Shown piece by piece: positions 16,710-25,583 of a DNA stretch of 64,000 bases. The first letter of the stretch is position 1. Each line of letters begins with the position of its first letter. Source of the stretch: Baekduia alba (GTDB lineage Bacteria > Actinomycetota > Thermoleophilia > Solirubrobacterales > Solirubrobacteraceae); NCBI RefSeq assembly GCF_028416635.1, contig NZ_CP114013.1, positions 1,550,001 to 1,614,000 of the forward strand, in the 5' to 3' direction. Position numbers and translations under genes: made by a program. The notes under the pieces are model-generated. The model was not told the origin of the DNA. It was given only the letters and a program-made list of their open reading frames with translations, and made no database searches.

Positions 16710-17312
16710 ATGGAACTCCGCGGACCCCACCTGACCCTCCGATTGCCGGACCCTGACGACGCGCCGGCGCTGCTGGAGCTCGCGCGCGACCCGGAGGTCA
16801 CGCAGTGGTTCTCCTGGGGCCCGTACACCAGCGTCGAGCAGCCGCTGGCCTGGATCGCCGAGCAGGAGGCCAGGCGCGAGCAGGGCGCCCAGCTGGACTT
16901 CGTGATCCACGACCGCGAGCACGGCCCGGTCGGGGTCACCGGCCTGGGCGAGCTGAGCCGCCGCGACCGGCGCGCGATGGTCGGCACGTGGTTCGGCCGC
17001 GCGCACTGGGGCACGGGCGCCAACGCGGAGTCCAAGGCGCTGGTGGCGCACGCCGCGTTCGCGATCTGCGGGATGGCGCGGATCGGCGCCTACTCCAACC
17101 CCGACAACGCGCGCAGCGCCGGCGCGCTGGAGCGCGTCGGCTTCGCCCGCGAGGGCACGCTGCGCGGCTGGCATCGCCACGGCGACCGTCAGCTCGACGT
17201 CCACGTCTTCGGGATGCTGCGCGACGACTGGGAGCGCGGGCCGCTGCACGAGGTCAAGGTCGCCGTCATCGGCGCTCCGCCCGCCCGGTGGATCGTGGGC
17301 GGCGTGGCATGA
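16710..17312 (+). CDS. GNAT family N-acetyltransferase (RimJ/RimL type)
   Basis: 200 residues. N-terminal LTLRLPDPDDAPALLEL, VTQWFSWGPYTSVEQ, then GTWFGRAHWGTGANAESKAL (acetyl-CoA loop) and NPDNARSAGALERVGFAREG; ends with the hallmark LRGWHRHGDRQLDVHVFGML. Probably acetylates an alpha-amino group of protein or antibiotic. It overlaps the ABC ATPase start (ATGA at 17309), so it belongs to that operon. Its start lies only 12 bp from the divergent phosphoesterase start. Confidence 0.85.
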   Translation: MELRGPHLTLRLPDPDDAPALLELARDPEVTQWFSWGPYTSVEQPLAWIAEQEARREQGAQLDFVIHDREHGPVGVTGLGELSRRDRRAMVGTWFGRAHWGTGANAESKALVAHAAFAICGMARIGAYSNPDNARSAGALERVGFAREGTLRGWHRHGDRQLDVHVFGMLRDDWERGPLHEVKVAVIGAPPARWIVGGVA

Positions 17313-18043
17313 CCGACGCCGCGCCCCTGCACGTCCGCGGCCTGACGCGCCGCTACGGCCGGCTCGTCGGCCTCGACGCGCTGGACCTCGACGTCGCCGC
17401 CGGCGAGTGCGTCGCGATCATCGGCGCCAACGGGAGCGGCAAGTCGACGGCCGTCCGGACGATCGCCGGCCTGCTCGAGCCCACCGAGGGCACCGTGTCG
17501 ATCTGCGGCCACGACCCGCACCTCGAGCCCGACGGCGAGCAGGCGCGTGCCGCGCTGGCGCTCGTGCCCGACACGCCGCTGCTCTACGACGACCTCACCG
17601 TCCGCCAGCACCTCGAGCTCGTCACGCTGGCCCACGGCGTGCCCGACGCCGCCGTGGGCGACCGCATCGACGCCCTGCTGGAGCGGCTGGAGCTGACCGC
17701 GCGCGCCGACTTCCTGCCCTCCGAGCTGTCGCGCGGCATGCGTCAGAAGACGGGCCTGGCCTGCGCGCTGATCCGCCCGGCGCGGCTGCTGATGCTCGAC
17801 GAGCCGGTCGTCGGCCTGGACCCGCCGTCCCAGGCGCTGCTCACCGAGCTGCTGCTGGAGGCCAAGGCCGGCGGGGCGGGGGTCCTGTTCACGACCCACC
17901 AGATGTACTTCGCCGACGGCGTCGCGGACCGGGCGATCGTGCTCGGCGAGGGCGCGGTCGTCGACCACGGGACGTGGCGCCACGTGCGCGAGCGCGCGTC
18001 CGCCCAGGGCTGGCTGCCCGAGGAGCACGCGGGCCGTGGCTAG
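17309..18043 (+). CDS. ABC transporter ATP-binding protein
   Basis: 244 residues. Walker A IIGANGSGKSTAV, Q-loop near LALVPDTPLLYDDL, signature PSELSRGMRQKTGLACAL (LSRGM, a variant of LSGGQ usual in ABC-2 exporters), Walker B LLMLDEPVVGLDP, H-loop LFTTHQM. Partner of the membrane protein starting at 18036, which overlaps by 8 bp. The module exports an unknown substrate or works on cell envelope homeostasis. Confidence 0.9.
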   Translation: MTDAAPLHVRGLTRRYGRLVGLDALDLDVAAGECVAIIGANGSGKSTAVRTIAGLLEPTEGTVSICGHDPHLEPDGEQARAALALVPDTPLLYDDLTVRQHLELVTLAHGVPDAAVGDRIDALLERLELTARADFLPSELSRGMRQKTGLACALIRPARLLMLDEPVVGLDPPSQALLTELLLEAKAGGAGVLFTTHQMYFADGVADRAIVLGEGAVVDHGTWRHVRERASAQGWLPEEHAGRG

Positions 18044-19640
18044 CGCGGCGGCCGCCCCGGTCGCGCCCGCGCCGGCGGCGCGCGTGCGCGCCCGCGACCT
18101 GCGGCGCTTCTGGAAGCGGGTGCAGGAGCCGCCGTCGCTGCTGAAGCGCCTGGAGCCCGCCTACTACGTCTTCATCACGCTGGCGATCGGCGGGCCGCTG
18201 GTCTACGGCACCGCCAGCCAGGCGCTGTCGGAGGTCGCGACGCCGAGCGCCGTCGCGACGTGGGGGCCGGCGCTCGCGCTCGCCGCGCTGCTGGCGGTGA
18301 CGCGCTGGGGCGCGGTCCAGGGCCCGGTCGTCTTCTCGGTCGCCGACGTCGCGCAGCTGCTCGGCGCGCCGCTGCGCCGGGCCGAGCTCGCGCTGGGCCG
18401 GCTGCTGCGCGGCCTGCTCGTGGGCGCCGGGCTCGGCGCCGTGCTGGCCGCGATCGCGTTGATCGGTGTGGCCGGCGACGGCCGCGGGATCGCGGTGGAG
18501 CGCGCCGCGGCGTTCGTCGTGGCGCTCGCGCTGCTCGCCGTGCTCGGTGTGGCGGGCGCCGCGCTCGTCCAGGGCTCGGCGCGCTGGGACCGCGGCACGC
18601 GCCTCGCGGCCTGGCCGCTGCTCGCGCTCGGCGCGGTCCTCGTCGTGCTCGCCTCGCACGACGGCTCCGCCGGCCGGCACGTCGCGCTCTGGTCCGGGCC
18701 GTGGGGCTGGGCGATCCAGCCGCTCGTCGACGACGCCGGCGTGTGGCCGGCGGCGCTCGCGCTGCTCGCGGGGCTGACCGCGGCGGGCGTGCTCCTGGCG
18801 CTCGCGCGGCGCGGCAAGACGCCGACCGAGCGCCACCTCCTGCGCGCCGAGGCGCGCAACGGCGCGGTCGCCGCGTTGTACTCCATGAACGCTCGGTACA
18901 TCCGCCGCAGCCTGACCGGCGTGAGCGGGCGGCCGGCCCGGGCGCCGCGCGGGCACCGGCTGCGCGCGCCGCGCGACCCGCGCTGGGCGATCCCGTGGCG
19001 CGACGCCGCAGCGTTGATCAGCACCCCTCAGCGGCTGGCCGAGGCGGTCGTGCTCGCCGCCGGCGGCACCGCGATCTGCGTGGTCAACGGCGATCACCCC
19101 GCCGCGGTCGGCGCGGGCGCGCTCGTGACGTTCGCGGGCGCGTCGCGCGTCCTGGAGCCGCTGCGCGCCGAGACCGACCAGCCCGGCCGCGTCCGCGTCC
19201 TGCTGCGCGCCCCGATGGGCCGCGTCCTGGCGGCCCACGCGTTCGTCCCGGTCGTCGTCGTGGCGGCGGCGGCGATCGTCGCCGCAGCGGCCTGCGCGGT
19301 CGCCGGCGCGTTGCCCGCCCACGGCGGATCCGCCGCGGCCATGGCCGTCCTCGCGACGCCCGCCGTCACGCTGTGCGCCGCGCTGAGCAGCCGCCGCGGC
19401 GGCCAGCTGCCGCCGAGCGTGATGGCGACCGGCTACGGCGACCAGACCGGCACGACCGCGATCGTGATCGTCCTGTGGATCGTCGCCTTCCCGGTCCTGG
19501 CCGCGCTGGTCGGCGCGCTGCCCGTCGCGCTCGTCGTCCACAACGGCACCGCGGGCGTGCCCCAGCTCGTCGCGCTGCTCTTCGGAGCGACCGCCGCCCT
19601 GACGGTCGCGCTGGGCTGGAGCCGCTTCGCGCCGGACTGA
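18036..19640 (+). CDS. ABC exporter permease-type membrane protein
   Basis: 534 residues from a GTG overlapping the ATPase gene. An Ala/Arg-rich N-terminus (about 1-45) precedes around ten to twelve hydrophobic helices, broken by a basic cytoplasmic loop near 280-320 (RRSLTGVSGRPARAPRGHRL). No substrate-binding domain. The size and layout fit the large ABC-2-like permeases paired with single ATPases. Converges with the next permease gene, 14 bp apart. Confidence 0.8.
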   Translation: MASAAAAPVAPAPAARVRARDLRRFWKRVQEPPSLLKRLEPAYYVFITLAIGGPLVYGTASQALSEVATPSAVATWGPALALAALLAVTRWGAVQGPVVFSVADVAQLLGAPLRRAELALGRLLRGLLVGAGLGAVLAAIALIGVAGDGRGIAVERAAAFVVALALLAVLGVAGAALVQGSARWDRGTRLAAWPLLALGAVLVVLASHDGSAGRHVALWSGPWGWAIQPLVDDAGVWPAALALLAGLTAAGVLLALARRGKTPTERHLLRAEARNGAVAALYSMNARYIRRSLTGVSGRPARAPRGHRLRAPRDPRWAIPWRDAAALISTPQRLAEAVVLAAGGTAICVVNGDHPAAVGAGALVTFAGASRVLEPLRAETDQPGRVRVLLRAPMGRVLAAHAFVPVVVVAAAAIVAAAACAVAGALPAHGGSAAAMAVLATPAVTLCAALSSRRGGQLPPSVMATGYGDQTGTTAIVIVLWIVAFPVLAALVGALPVALVVHNGTAGVPQLVALLFGATAALTVALGWSRFAPD

Positions 19641-19654
19641 GCCCGGCGCGCGCG

Positions 19655-20407
19655 TCAGTCCTCGCGGCGGGCTTCCCAGCGGAAGCCGCGCACCGCGAAG
19701 AACAGCCCGATCAGCGTCCAGATCGCCACGACGCACAGGCCCGACGCGTTGTCGGCCAGCGACCGGCCGGAGACCAGCGCGCCCGACAGCCCGTCGATGA
19801 TGTGCACCAGCGGCAGCACCTGGGCGATGTCGCGCAGGAACTGCGGGGCGTTGTCGACGTCGTAGAAGACGCCCGAGATGAAGATGACGGGCAGGAAGAC
19901 GATGTTGTTGTACGCCGCGGCCGAGTCGTAGTTGGGCACCACGTGCGACCACGCGACGCCCAGCGCCGCGAGGCATGTCACGCCCGCCGCGGTGTAGACC
20001 AGCAGCTCCGCCCAGTCCTTCGGCCAGCCGGTCCCGAACAGGAGCTTGCCCGCGACGATCACGAGCCCGATCTGGATGACCGCGTTGGCCACCGCGTTGC
20101 CGAACACGCCGAGCAGGTAGGAGCCCTCGGGCAGCGGCGTCCCGCGCATGCGCTTGAGCACGCCCTGCTCGCGCAGGAACGTCAGGTTCATGACCAACGA
20201 TGAGAAGGTGGTGGCCATGATCGACATCCCCGCGATGCCGGGGATCAGGACGTCGAGGTCGGCCTGGTTGCCGCTGAAGATCGCGCCGAACAGGGCGAGG
20301 AAGAGCAGCGGCAGCAGGAAGTTGAAGAACGCGGCGCTCGGGTTGCGCCAGAACATCCGGCGCTCGAGGCGGTACTGGTGCCAGGCGAGGGTGAGCGCGT
20401 CAGACAT
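19655..20407 (-). CDS. ABC-2 type transporter permease
   Basis: 250 residues, six helices. The N-terminal FFNFLLPLLFLALFGAIFSG and the conserved FLREQGVLKRMRGTPLPEG loop are characteristic of ABC-2 permeases (DrrB/NodJ type), as is the SGVFYDVDNAPQFLRDIAQV segment before the last helices. It overlaps the ATPase gene by 8 bp and forms an exporter with it, perhaps for a drug or lipid. Confidence 0.9.
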   Translation of the reverse strand: MSDALTLAWHQYRLERRMFWRNPSAAFFNFLLPLLFLALFGAIFSGNQADLDVLIPGIAGMSIMATTFSSLVMNLTFLREQGVLKRMRGTPLPEGSYLLGVFGNAVANAVIQIGLVIVAGKLLFGTGWPKDWAELLVYTAAGVTCLAALGVAWSHVVPNYDSAAAYNNIVFLPVIFISGVFYDVDNAPQFLRDIAQVLPLVHIIDGLSGALVSGRSLADNASGLCVVAIWTLIGLFFAVRGFRWEARRED

Positions 20408-21299
20408 CGGCGGCCACCTCCTCCGCTTCCTGGGTCGTGACCGGCCCGGCGGTGAGCTCCAGGTACACGTCCTCGAGCGATGGGCGCGCGACCGACAGGT
20501 CCAGCAGCTTCTCGCCGCGGGCCAGCGCGGCGGAGGTCAGCTGGTGCAGCAGCGCCGTCGGGTCGTCGGTCTCGCGCGTCTCCATCTCGCCGCTGCCGGC
20601 CGCTCGCCACGCGACCGTGTAGCGCGACGACGACGCGCCGAGCTCGGCCGGCGGGCCCTCGGCGACGATCCGGCCCTCCTTGACGATCGCCACGCGGTCG
20701 CAGAGCGCCTGGGCCTCGTCGAGGTAGTGCGTGGTCAGCAGGACGGTCTTGCCGAGCTCCTGCAGCGAGCGCACGACGTCCCACGCCGCGCGGCGCGCCG
20801 CCGGGTCGAAGCCCGTGGTCGGCTCGTCGAGGAAGATCAGCTCCGGGTCGCCGATGAGCGCGAGCGCGAAGTCCAGCCGGCGCATCTGGCCGCCCGACAG
20901 CGTGCGCGACAGCGCGTCGGCCTTCTCGTCCAGTCCGGCCAAGGACAGGACCTCGTCCACGTCGCGCGCCTGCGGATAGAAGCGTGCCCAGTGCGTCAGC
21001 GCCTCGCGGACCGTCACGTGGCGGTACATGCCCGTCGACTGCAGGACGATCCCGATCCGCCGGCGCAGGTCGCGCGGGCGGCGCTCGGGGTCCTGGCCGA
21101 GGACGGAGACGATGCCGCCGTCGCGGCGGCGGTACCCCTCCAGGATCTCGACCGTGCTGGTCTTGCCGGCGCCGTTGGGCCCGAGCAGGCCGAACACCTC
21201 ACCGGGCGCGACTTCGAAGTCGATGCCTCGGACGGCCGCGAACGACCCGTAGGACTTGCGCAGATCGCGCACGAGGATGGCGGGGGCGACGGCGGCCAC
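20400..21299 (-). CDS. ABC-2 exporter ATP-binding protein
   Basis: 299 residues. Walker A LLGPNGAGKTSTVE, Q-loop IGIVLQSTGMYRH, signature RTLSGGQMRRLDFALALIG, Walker B LIFLDEPTTGFDP, H-loop LLTTHYLDEAQ, then a ~90-residue C-terminal domain ending LEDVYLELTAGPV, as in DrrA-type proteins. GTG 21299 preceded by GAAGGG is taken as start; the frame upstream runs into the promoter of the divergent Ppx gene. Confidence 0.9.
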   Translation of the reverse strand: MAAVAPAILVRDLRKSYGSFAAVRGIDFEVAPGEVFGLLGPNGAGKTSTVEILEGYRRRDGGIVSVLGQDPERRPRDLRRRIGIVLQSTGMYRHVTVREALTHWARFYPQARDVDEVLSLAGLDEKADALSRTLSGGQMRRLDFALALIGDPELIFLDEPTTGFDPAARRAAWDVVRSLQELGKTVLLTTHYLDEAQALCDRVAIVKEGRIVAEGPPAELGASSSRYTVAWRAAGSGEMETRETDDPTALLHQLTSAALARGEKLLDLSVARPSLEDVYLELTAGPVTTQEAEEVAADV

Positions 21300-21334
21300 C
21301 CCTTCATTCAAGCAGTGGAGACGTGAGAGGCTGT

Positions 21335-22228
21335 GTGACGTTGGCGAGGGCGGCCTGCATAGACATCGGCTCGAACACCACGCGGCTGCTCGTCGCCGAG
21401 CCCGATCCCGCACGTCCCGGCGGGCTGCTCGAGGTCGCCGCGCACCGCGCGTTCGTCCGGCTCACGGCCGCCGAGCGGCGCTCCGGCATCCCGGACGACA
21501 AGGCGCGCGCGATCGCCGAGGCGGTCGCCGAGCAGGCGCTGACCGCGCGCGCGAACGACATCTGCGCGCTGCGCGTCGTGGCCACCGCCGCGCTGCGCGA
21601 CGCGCCCGGCCGCGACCGGCTGATCGCGCGGCTCAGCGCCGCCGCGGGCGTGACGGTCGAGGTGCTCAGCGGCGAGGAGGAGGCGCGTCTGGCGTTCGCC
21701 GGGGCGACGGCGCCGCTGGCCGGCGACGGCGTCGGGACCGTGATCGTGGCCGACGTCGGCGGCGGCTCGACCGAGCTGGCCCACGGCGCGCCCGGCCACG
21801 GCCCGGCGTGGTGGACGTCGCTGCCGATCGGCTCCGGCGCGCTGGCCGAGCTGCACCTCCACGACGACCCGCCGTCGCCCGCGCAGGTCGAGGCCGCGCG
21901 CGCCGCCGCCGCCGCCGCGATCGCCTCGGCGGGCTGCCCGGCGGCCGACGTCGCGTGGGCGGTCGGCGGCAGCGCGACCTCGCTGCGGCGCCTGTGCGGA
22001 GAGCGGCTGAGCGCCGCGGTGCTCGACGCGGCGCTCGTGCGGGTCACGCGCGCGCCGGCCGTGGAGACCGCGCTGGACCTCGACCTGCACGTCGAGCGCG
22101 TCCGGCTGCTGCCGGCCGGCCTGGTCCTGCTGGCCGAGGTCGCGCGCGCCGCGCAATGCCCGTTGCACGTCGGCTGCGGCGGCCTGCGCGAGGGCGTGGT
22201 GCTCGACCTCTTGGGGGAAGTGGAGTAG
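21335..22228 (+). CDS. Ppx/GppA family exopolyphosphatase
   Basis: 297 residues, the short single-lobe-pair form common in actinobacteria. Phosphate-1 motif AACIDIGSNTTRLLVAE, phosphate-2 motif VADVGGGSTELAHG, plus VLSGEEEARLAFAGA (polyphosphate channel signature) and AVGGSATSLRRL. It hydrolyses terminal phosphate from polyphosphate or acts on (p)ppGpp. GTG 21335 or TTG 21341 could start it; GAGAGG (21325-21330) fits the TTG better. It begins the polyphosphate cluster with the two CHAD proteins and Ppk1. Confidence 0.85.
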   Translation: MTLARAACIDIGSNTTRLLVAEPDPARPGGLLEVAAHRAFVRLTAAERRSGIPDDKARAIAEAVAEQALTARANDICALRVVATAALRDAPGRDRLIARLSAAAGVTVEVLSGEEEARLAFAGATAPLAGDGVGTVIVADVGGGSTELAHGAPGHGPAWWTSLPIGSGALAELHLHDDPPSPAQVEAARAAAAAAIASAGCPAADVAWAVGGSATSLRRLCGERLSAAVLDAALVRVTRAPAVETALDLDLHVERVRLLPAGLVLLAEVARAAQCPLHVGCGGLREGVVLDLLGEVE

Positions 22229-22252
22229 AAGAACGACTACGGCACGACGCGC

Positions 22253-22741
22253 ATGGCCAAGGCGAAGGACATCCCGGGGTTCGACGGTCGCAAGAGCTTC
22301 CGCGCGATCGCGCGCGACGCGGTCGCCGTCCGGGCCGGTGAAGTGTTCGCGCACGCGGCGGGCGTCCTGGACACCGAGGACATCGAGCGCGTCCACGCCA
22401 TGCGCGTCGCGACGCGCCGGCTGCGCGCCGTGCTCGAGGTCTTCGCGCCAGCTTTCGACGGCGCGGAGCACAAGGCGGTGCTGAAGGACGTCAAGGCGCT
22501 GGCCGACGCGCTCGGCGCGCGCCGCGACCCGGACGTGCAGCTCGCCGCGCTGGCCGCGACGGCTGCCGCGCTGCCCGGGCCCGACCAGGCCGGCATCGAC
22601 GCGTTCGCCGACCGCGTGCGCGCCGAGCAGCAGGACGGCAACCGGACGCTCGCCGCCGCGCTGAAGGCGATCGAGGACGACGACCTGCGCGGGCGCCTGG
22701 AGCGGCTGGTCGCCGGCGCCGCGCCGGAGGCGGTCGCGTGA
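22253..22741 (+). CDS. CHAD domain protein 1
   Basis: 162 residues, all-helical. The CHAD hallmark is RVHAMRVATRRLRAVLEVF (about 46-64), with conserved His and Arg that bind polyphosphate. A helix with LKDVKALADALGARRDPDVQ follows. It is only half of a normal CHAD domain (two four-helix bundles), the other half being encoded by the next gene, with which it overlaps (GTGA at 22738). CHAD proteins bind polyphosphate granules. Confidence 0.85.
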   Translation: MAKAKDIPGFDGRKSFRAIARDAVAVRAGEVFAHAAGVLDTEDIERVHAMRVATRRLRAVLEVFAPAFDGAEHKAVLKDVKALADALGARRDPDVQLAALAATAAALPGPDQAGIDAFADRVRAEQQDGNRTLAAALKAIEDDDLRGRLERLVAGAAPEAVA

Positions 22742-23376
22742 AGGCCCGCAAGGTCAAGGGCGTCGACCCCGACGGCGTGGCCGTCGACGAGGTCGCGAAG
22801 ATCGTCGCCGTCCGGCTCGACGAGCTGTGCTCGTTCATGCCGGCGGGGCGCGACCCCGCCGCGTTCCACACGCTGCACGACATGCGCATCGCGGCCAAGC
22901 GGCTGCGCTACGTGCTCGAGCTCTTCGCGCCGGCCTTCGGGCCCTACGCGCGCGACGCCGCCAAGCAGGCCAAGAAGCTCCAGGACGTGCTCGGCGAGAT
23001 CCACGACTGCGACGTCACGCGCCCGCGCGTCGCGGCGGTCGGCAGCGACCTGCGCGCCGAGGACGCGCGGTTCGTCCGCGGGCTCGCCGAGCCGGGCGCC
23101 AAGGACCTCGACCCGGCGCTCGCCGCCCAGGCGCCGCATCGCGCCGCCTACCGCGGGCTGCAGACGCTCGACGTGGCGTTGGGCGCGCGGCGCGAGCTGC
23201 TCTTCGAGCGGTTCCTGGACCGCTGGGACAAACTGGAGCGCGACAGCTTCCGACAGCGCCTGGAGCAGGCGCTCGGCGAGCGCCCCGACGCGGGTGACCC
23301 GATCACATCGCGTTCACACGACGGTAACGGCGCAGGGCCGGCTCAGCCCTTACCGTCGGAGGAGTCCCCGGCATGA
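22738..23376 (+). CDS. CHAD domain protein 2
   Basis: 212 residues. The second CHAD-type bundle: TLHDMRIAAKRLRYVLELF and AKQAKKLQDVLGEIHDCDVT. Overlapping its neighbours on both sides (GTGA at 22738, ATGA at 23373) it probably forms a heterodimeric CHAD unit with protein 1. The C-terminal ~40 residues (PDAGDPITSRSHDGNGAGPA) look unstructured, and their DNA carries the PHO box of ppk1. A fission of one ancestral two-bundle CHAD gene is the likely origin (inference). Confidence 0.85.
   Translation: MKARKVKGVDPDGVAVDEVAKIVAVRLDELCSFMPAGRDPAAFHTLHDMRIAAKRLRYVLELFAPAFGPYARDAAKQAKKLQDVLGEIHDCDVTRPRVAAVGSDLRAEDARFVRGLAEPGAKDLDPALAAQAPHRAAYRGLQTLDVALGARRELLFERFLDRWDKLERDSFRQRLEQALGERPDAGDPITSRSHDGNGAGPAQPLPSEESPA
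23301..23333 (+). promoter_or_regulatory. PHO box before ppk1
   Basis: Three contiguous 11-mers GATCACATCGC, GTTCACACGAC, GGTAACGGCGC, inside the 3' end of the CHAD 2 gene. A TACCGT hexamer (23351-23356) follows after 17 nt. GACGGTAA/TTACCGTC inverted repeat (23320-23327 and 23350-23357) overlaps both. Confidence 0.6.
23358..23364 (+). promoter_or_regulatory. Ribosome binding site of ppk1
   Basis: GGAGGAG 8 nt before the ATG at 23373; one of the strongest sites in the window, decides the start. Confidence 0.7.
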
Positions 23377-25544
23377 ACCCCGATCCGCAGCTCACGCAAG
23401 AGTCGATCCGCGCCGTCGAGGCGCACGAGGAGCCGGCTCCCCAGCCCTCCGACCTCGACGCGCCCGAGTTGTACATCAACCGGGAGCTGTCGTGGGTCGA
23501 CTTCGACGACCGCGTGATGCAGCTCGCCGAGGACCCGGCCCAGCCGCTGCTGGAGCGCTGCAAGTTCGCCGCGATCTTCGAGTCCAACCTCGACGAGTTC
23601 TTCATGATCCGCGTCGCCGGGCTGCACGACCAGGTCGACGCCGGGATCACGGCGCCCAAGCTCGACGGCCGCACGCCGTCGGAGACGATCGACGCGATCC
23701 GCGCGAAGGTGATGGACCTCAAGGAGCGCCAGTGCAGGACGCTGTCGCACGACCTGCGCCCGTCGCTGGCCGAGCACGGCATCCGGCTGGTGTCGGTCGA
23801 GGACGTCTCCGAGGACGCGCGCCGCGCGCTGGACCACCGCTTCCGCCGCCAGATCTTCCCGGTGCTCACGCCGCTGGCCGTCGGCCTCGGCCGGCCGTTC
23901 CCCTACATCTCGAGCCTGTCGCTCTCGCTGGCGGTCCTGGTCCGCGACCCGGTCTCCGGCCTGGTGACCTTCGCGCGCGTCAAGGTCCCGAAGGAGATGC
24001 TCCCGCGGTTCGTCGCGCTGGAGGACGAGCCGACGACGTTCGTCCCGCTGGAGGAGCTGATCGCCGCCAACCTGGAGGCGCTGTTCCCCGGGATGGAGAT
24101 CGTCGAGCACGGCGTGTTCCGCGTGACCCGCGACGCCGACTTCGAGATCTCCGACGAGGCCGACGACCTCCTGACCGCGGTCGAGGACGAGCTGCGCCGC
24201 CGCCGCTTCGGCGAGGTCGTGCGCGTCGACATCGAGGCCGGCATGGCCGATGGGCTGCGTGACGCGCTGACCGAGGCGCTGGAGGTCGAGGACCGCCAGG
24301 TCTACGAGGTCAACGACCTGCTCGACCTGACCGACCTGTGGCAGATCGTCGGGCTCAAGGGCTTCGACGACCTGCGCGACACGCCGTGGCAGTCGGTCAC
24401 CCAGCCGCGGCTGCGGCCCGAGGAGCACCACGCCAAGGCCGACATGTTCGCCGCGATGCGTTCGGGCGACATCCTGGTCCACCATCCCTACGACTCGTTC
24501 TCGTCGTCGGTCGGGCGCTTCGTGGAGCAGGCCGCCAACGACCCGGACGTCCTGGCGATCAAGCTCACGATCTACCGCACGTCCGACGACACGCCGCTCG
24601 TGCCCGCGCTGATCCGCGCGACCGAGCGCGGCAAGCAGGCCGTGTGCCTGGTGGAGCTCAAGGCGCGCTTCGACGAGCGGGCGAACATCGAGTGGGCGCG
24701 CAAGCTGGAGGAGACGGGCGTCCACGTCGTCTACGGCCACCCGGCGCTGAAGACGCACGCCAAGTGCATCCTCGTGGTGCGCCGCGAGGGCGACGGGGTC
24801 CGGCACTACCTCCACGTCGGGACCGGCAACTACCACCCCAAGACCGCGCGGCTGTACACCGACTTCGGGCTCTTCACGACCGACGAGCGGCTGGGCTCCG
24901 ACGTCGCCGACATGTTCAACTTCCTCACGGGCTACGCGCGGCCGCGCCGGTACCGCAAGGCGTTGATCGCGCCCGACCACCTGCGCGACGGGATCCTCGA
25001 GGAGATCGAGAAGACGATCGTCGTCCATCAGGAGGGCAAGCCGGCGCGGATCCAGATGAAGATGAACTCCTTGGTGGACCGCGCGTGCATCAAGGCGCTG
25101 TACCGCGCGTCGCAGGCGGGCGTGCCGGTCGAGCTGAACATCCGCGGGATCTGCTGCCTCGTTCCGGGCGTGCCGGGCGTCAGCGAGAACATCCGCGTCG
25201 TGTCGATCGTCGGGCGGTTCCTGGAGCACTCGCGGGTCTACGCCTACCAGCGCGGCGACGAGCAGCTGGTGCAGATCGGCTCGGCCGACCTGATGCCGCG
25301 CAACCTCGACACGCGCGTCGAGCTGGTCGTGCCGGTCGAGGATCCGGTGCTGCGCGACGACCTGCTCGACACGCTGGAGCGCGGGTTCGCCGACGACACG
25401 CACGCGTGGGACCTCGACGCCGACGGGCAGTGGACGCGCAGGGACCGCGACCCGAACGAGCCCGAGCCGCGCGACCTGCAGCGCGAGCTGATGCTGGGCC
25501 ACACCGCGCGCGCCGCCGAGCGCGATCCGTCCAGCACGTCCTGA
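23373..25544 (+). CDS. ppk1: Polyphosphate kinase 1
   Basis: 723 residues, full length. N-terminal domain LYINRELSWVDFDDRVMQLA and SNLDEFFMIRVAGL, head domain FPVLTPLAVGLGRPFPYIS, then catalytic C1/C2 domains: HPYDSFSSSVGRFVEQAA, KLTIYRTSDDTPLVPAL, the phospho-His region YLHVGTGNYHPKTARLYTD, and SADLMPRNLDTRVEL. It reversibly moves the gamma phosphate of ATP onto polyphosphate. It overlaps CHAD 2 (ATGA) but also has its own PHO box and ribosome binding site, so it can be induced alone on phosphate starvation. Confidence 0.97.
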   Translation: MNPDPQLTQESIRAVEAHEEPAPQPSDLDAPELYINRELSWVDFDDRVMQLAEDPAQPLLERCKFAAIFESNLDEFFMIRVAGLHDQVDAGITAPKLDGRTPSETIDAIRAKVMDLKERQCRTLSHDLRPSLAEHGIRLVSVEDVSEDARRALDHRFRRQIFPVLTPLAVGLGRPFPYISSLSLSLAVLVRDPVSGLVTFARVKVPKEMLPRFVALEDEPTTFVPLEELIAANLEALFPGMEIVEHGVFRVTRDADFEISDEADDLLTAVEDELRRRRFGEVVRVDIEAGMADGLRDALTEALEVEDRQVYEVNDLLDLTDLWQIVGLKGFDDLRDTPWQSVTQPRLRPEEHHAKADMFAAMRSGDILVHHPYDSFSSSVGRFVEQAANDPDVLAIKLTIYRTSDDTPLVPALIRATERGKQAVCLVELKARFDERANIEWARKLEETGVHVVYGHPALKTHAKCILVVRREGDGVRHYLHVGTGNYHPKTARLYTDFGLFTTDERLGSDVADMFNFLTGYARPRRYRKALIAPDHLRDGILEEIEKTIVVHQEGKPARIQMKMNSLVDRACIKALYRASQAGVPVELNIRGICCLVPGVPGVSENIRVVSIVGRFLEHSRVYAYQRGDEQLVQIGSADLMPRNLDTRVELVVPVEDPVLRDDLLDTLERGFADDTHAWDLDADGQWTRRDRDPNEPEPRDLQRELMLGHTARAAERDPSSTS

Positions 25545-25570
25545 GCGCTCAGGCTGTCGTACGCAATCGC

Positions 25571-25576
25571 TAGGGT
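25571..25576 (+). promoter_or_regulatory. -10 element of the deacetylase lipoprotein
   Basis: TAGGGT, 7 nt before GTG 25584. The spacing favours this GTG over the one at 25575, which lies inside the hexamer. Confidence 0.5.
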
Positions 25577-25583
25577 GCGCCAG

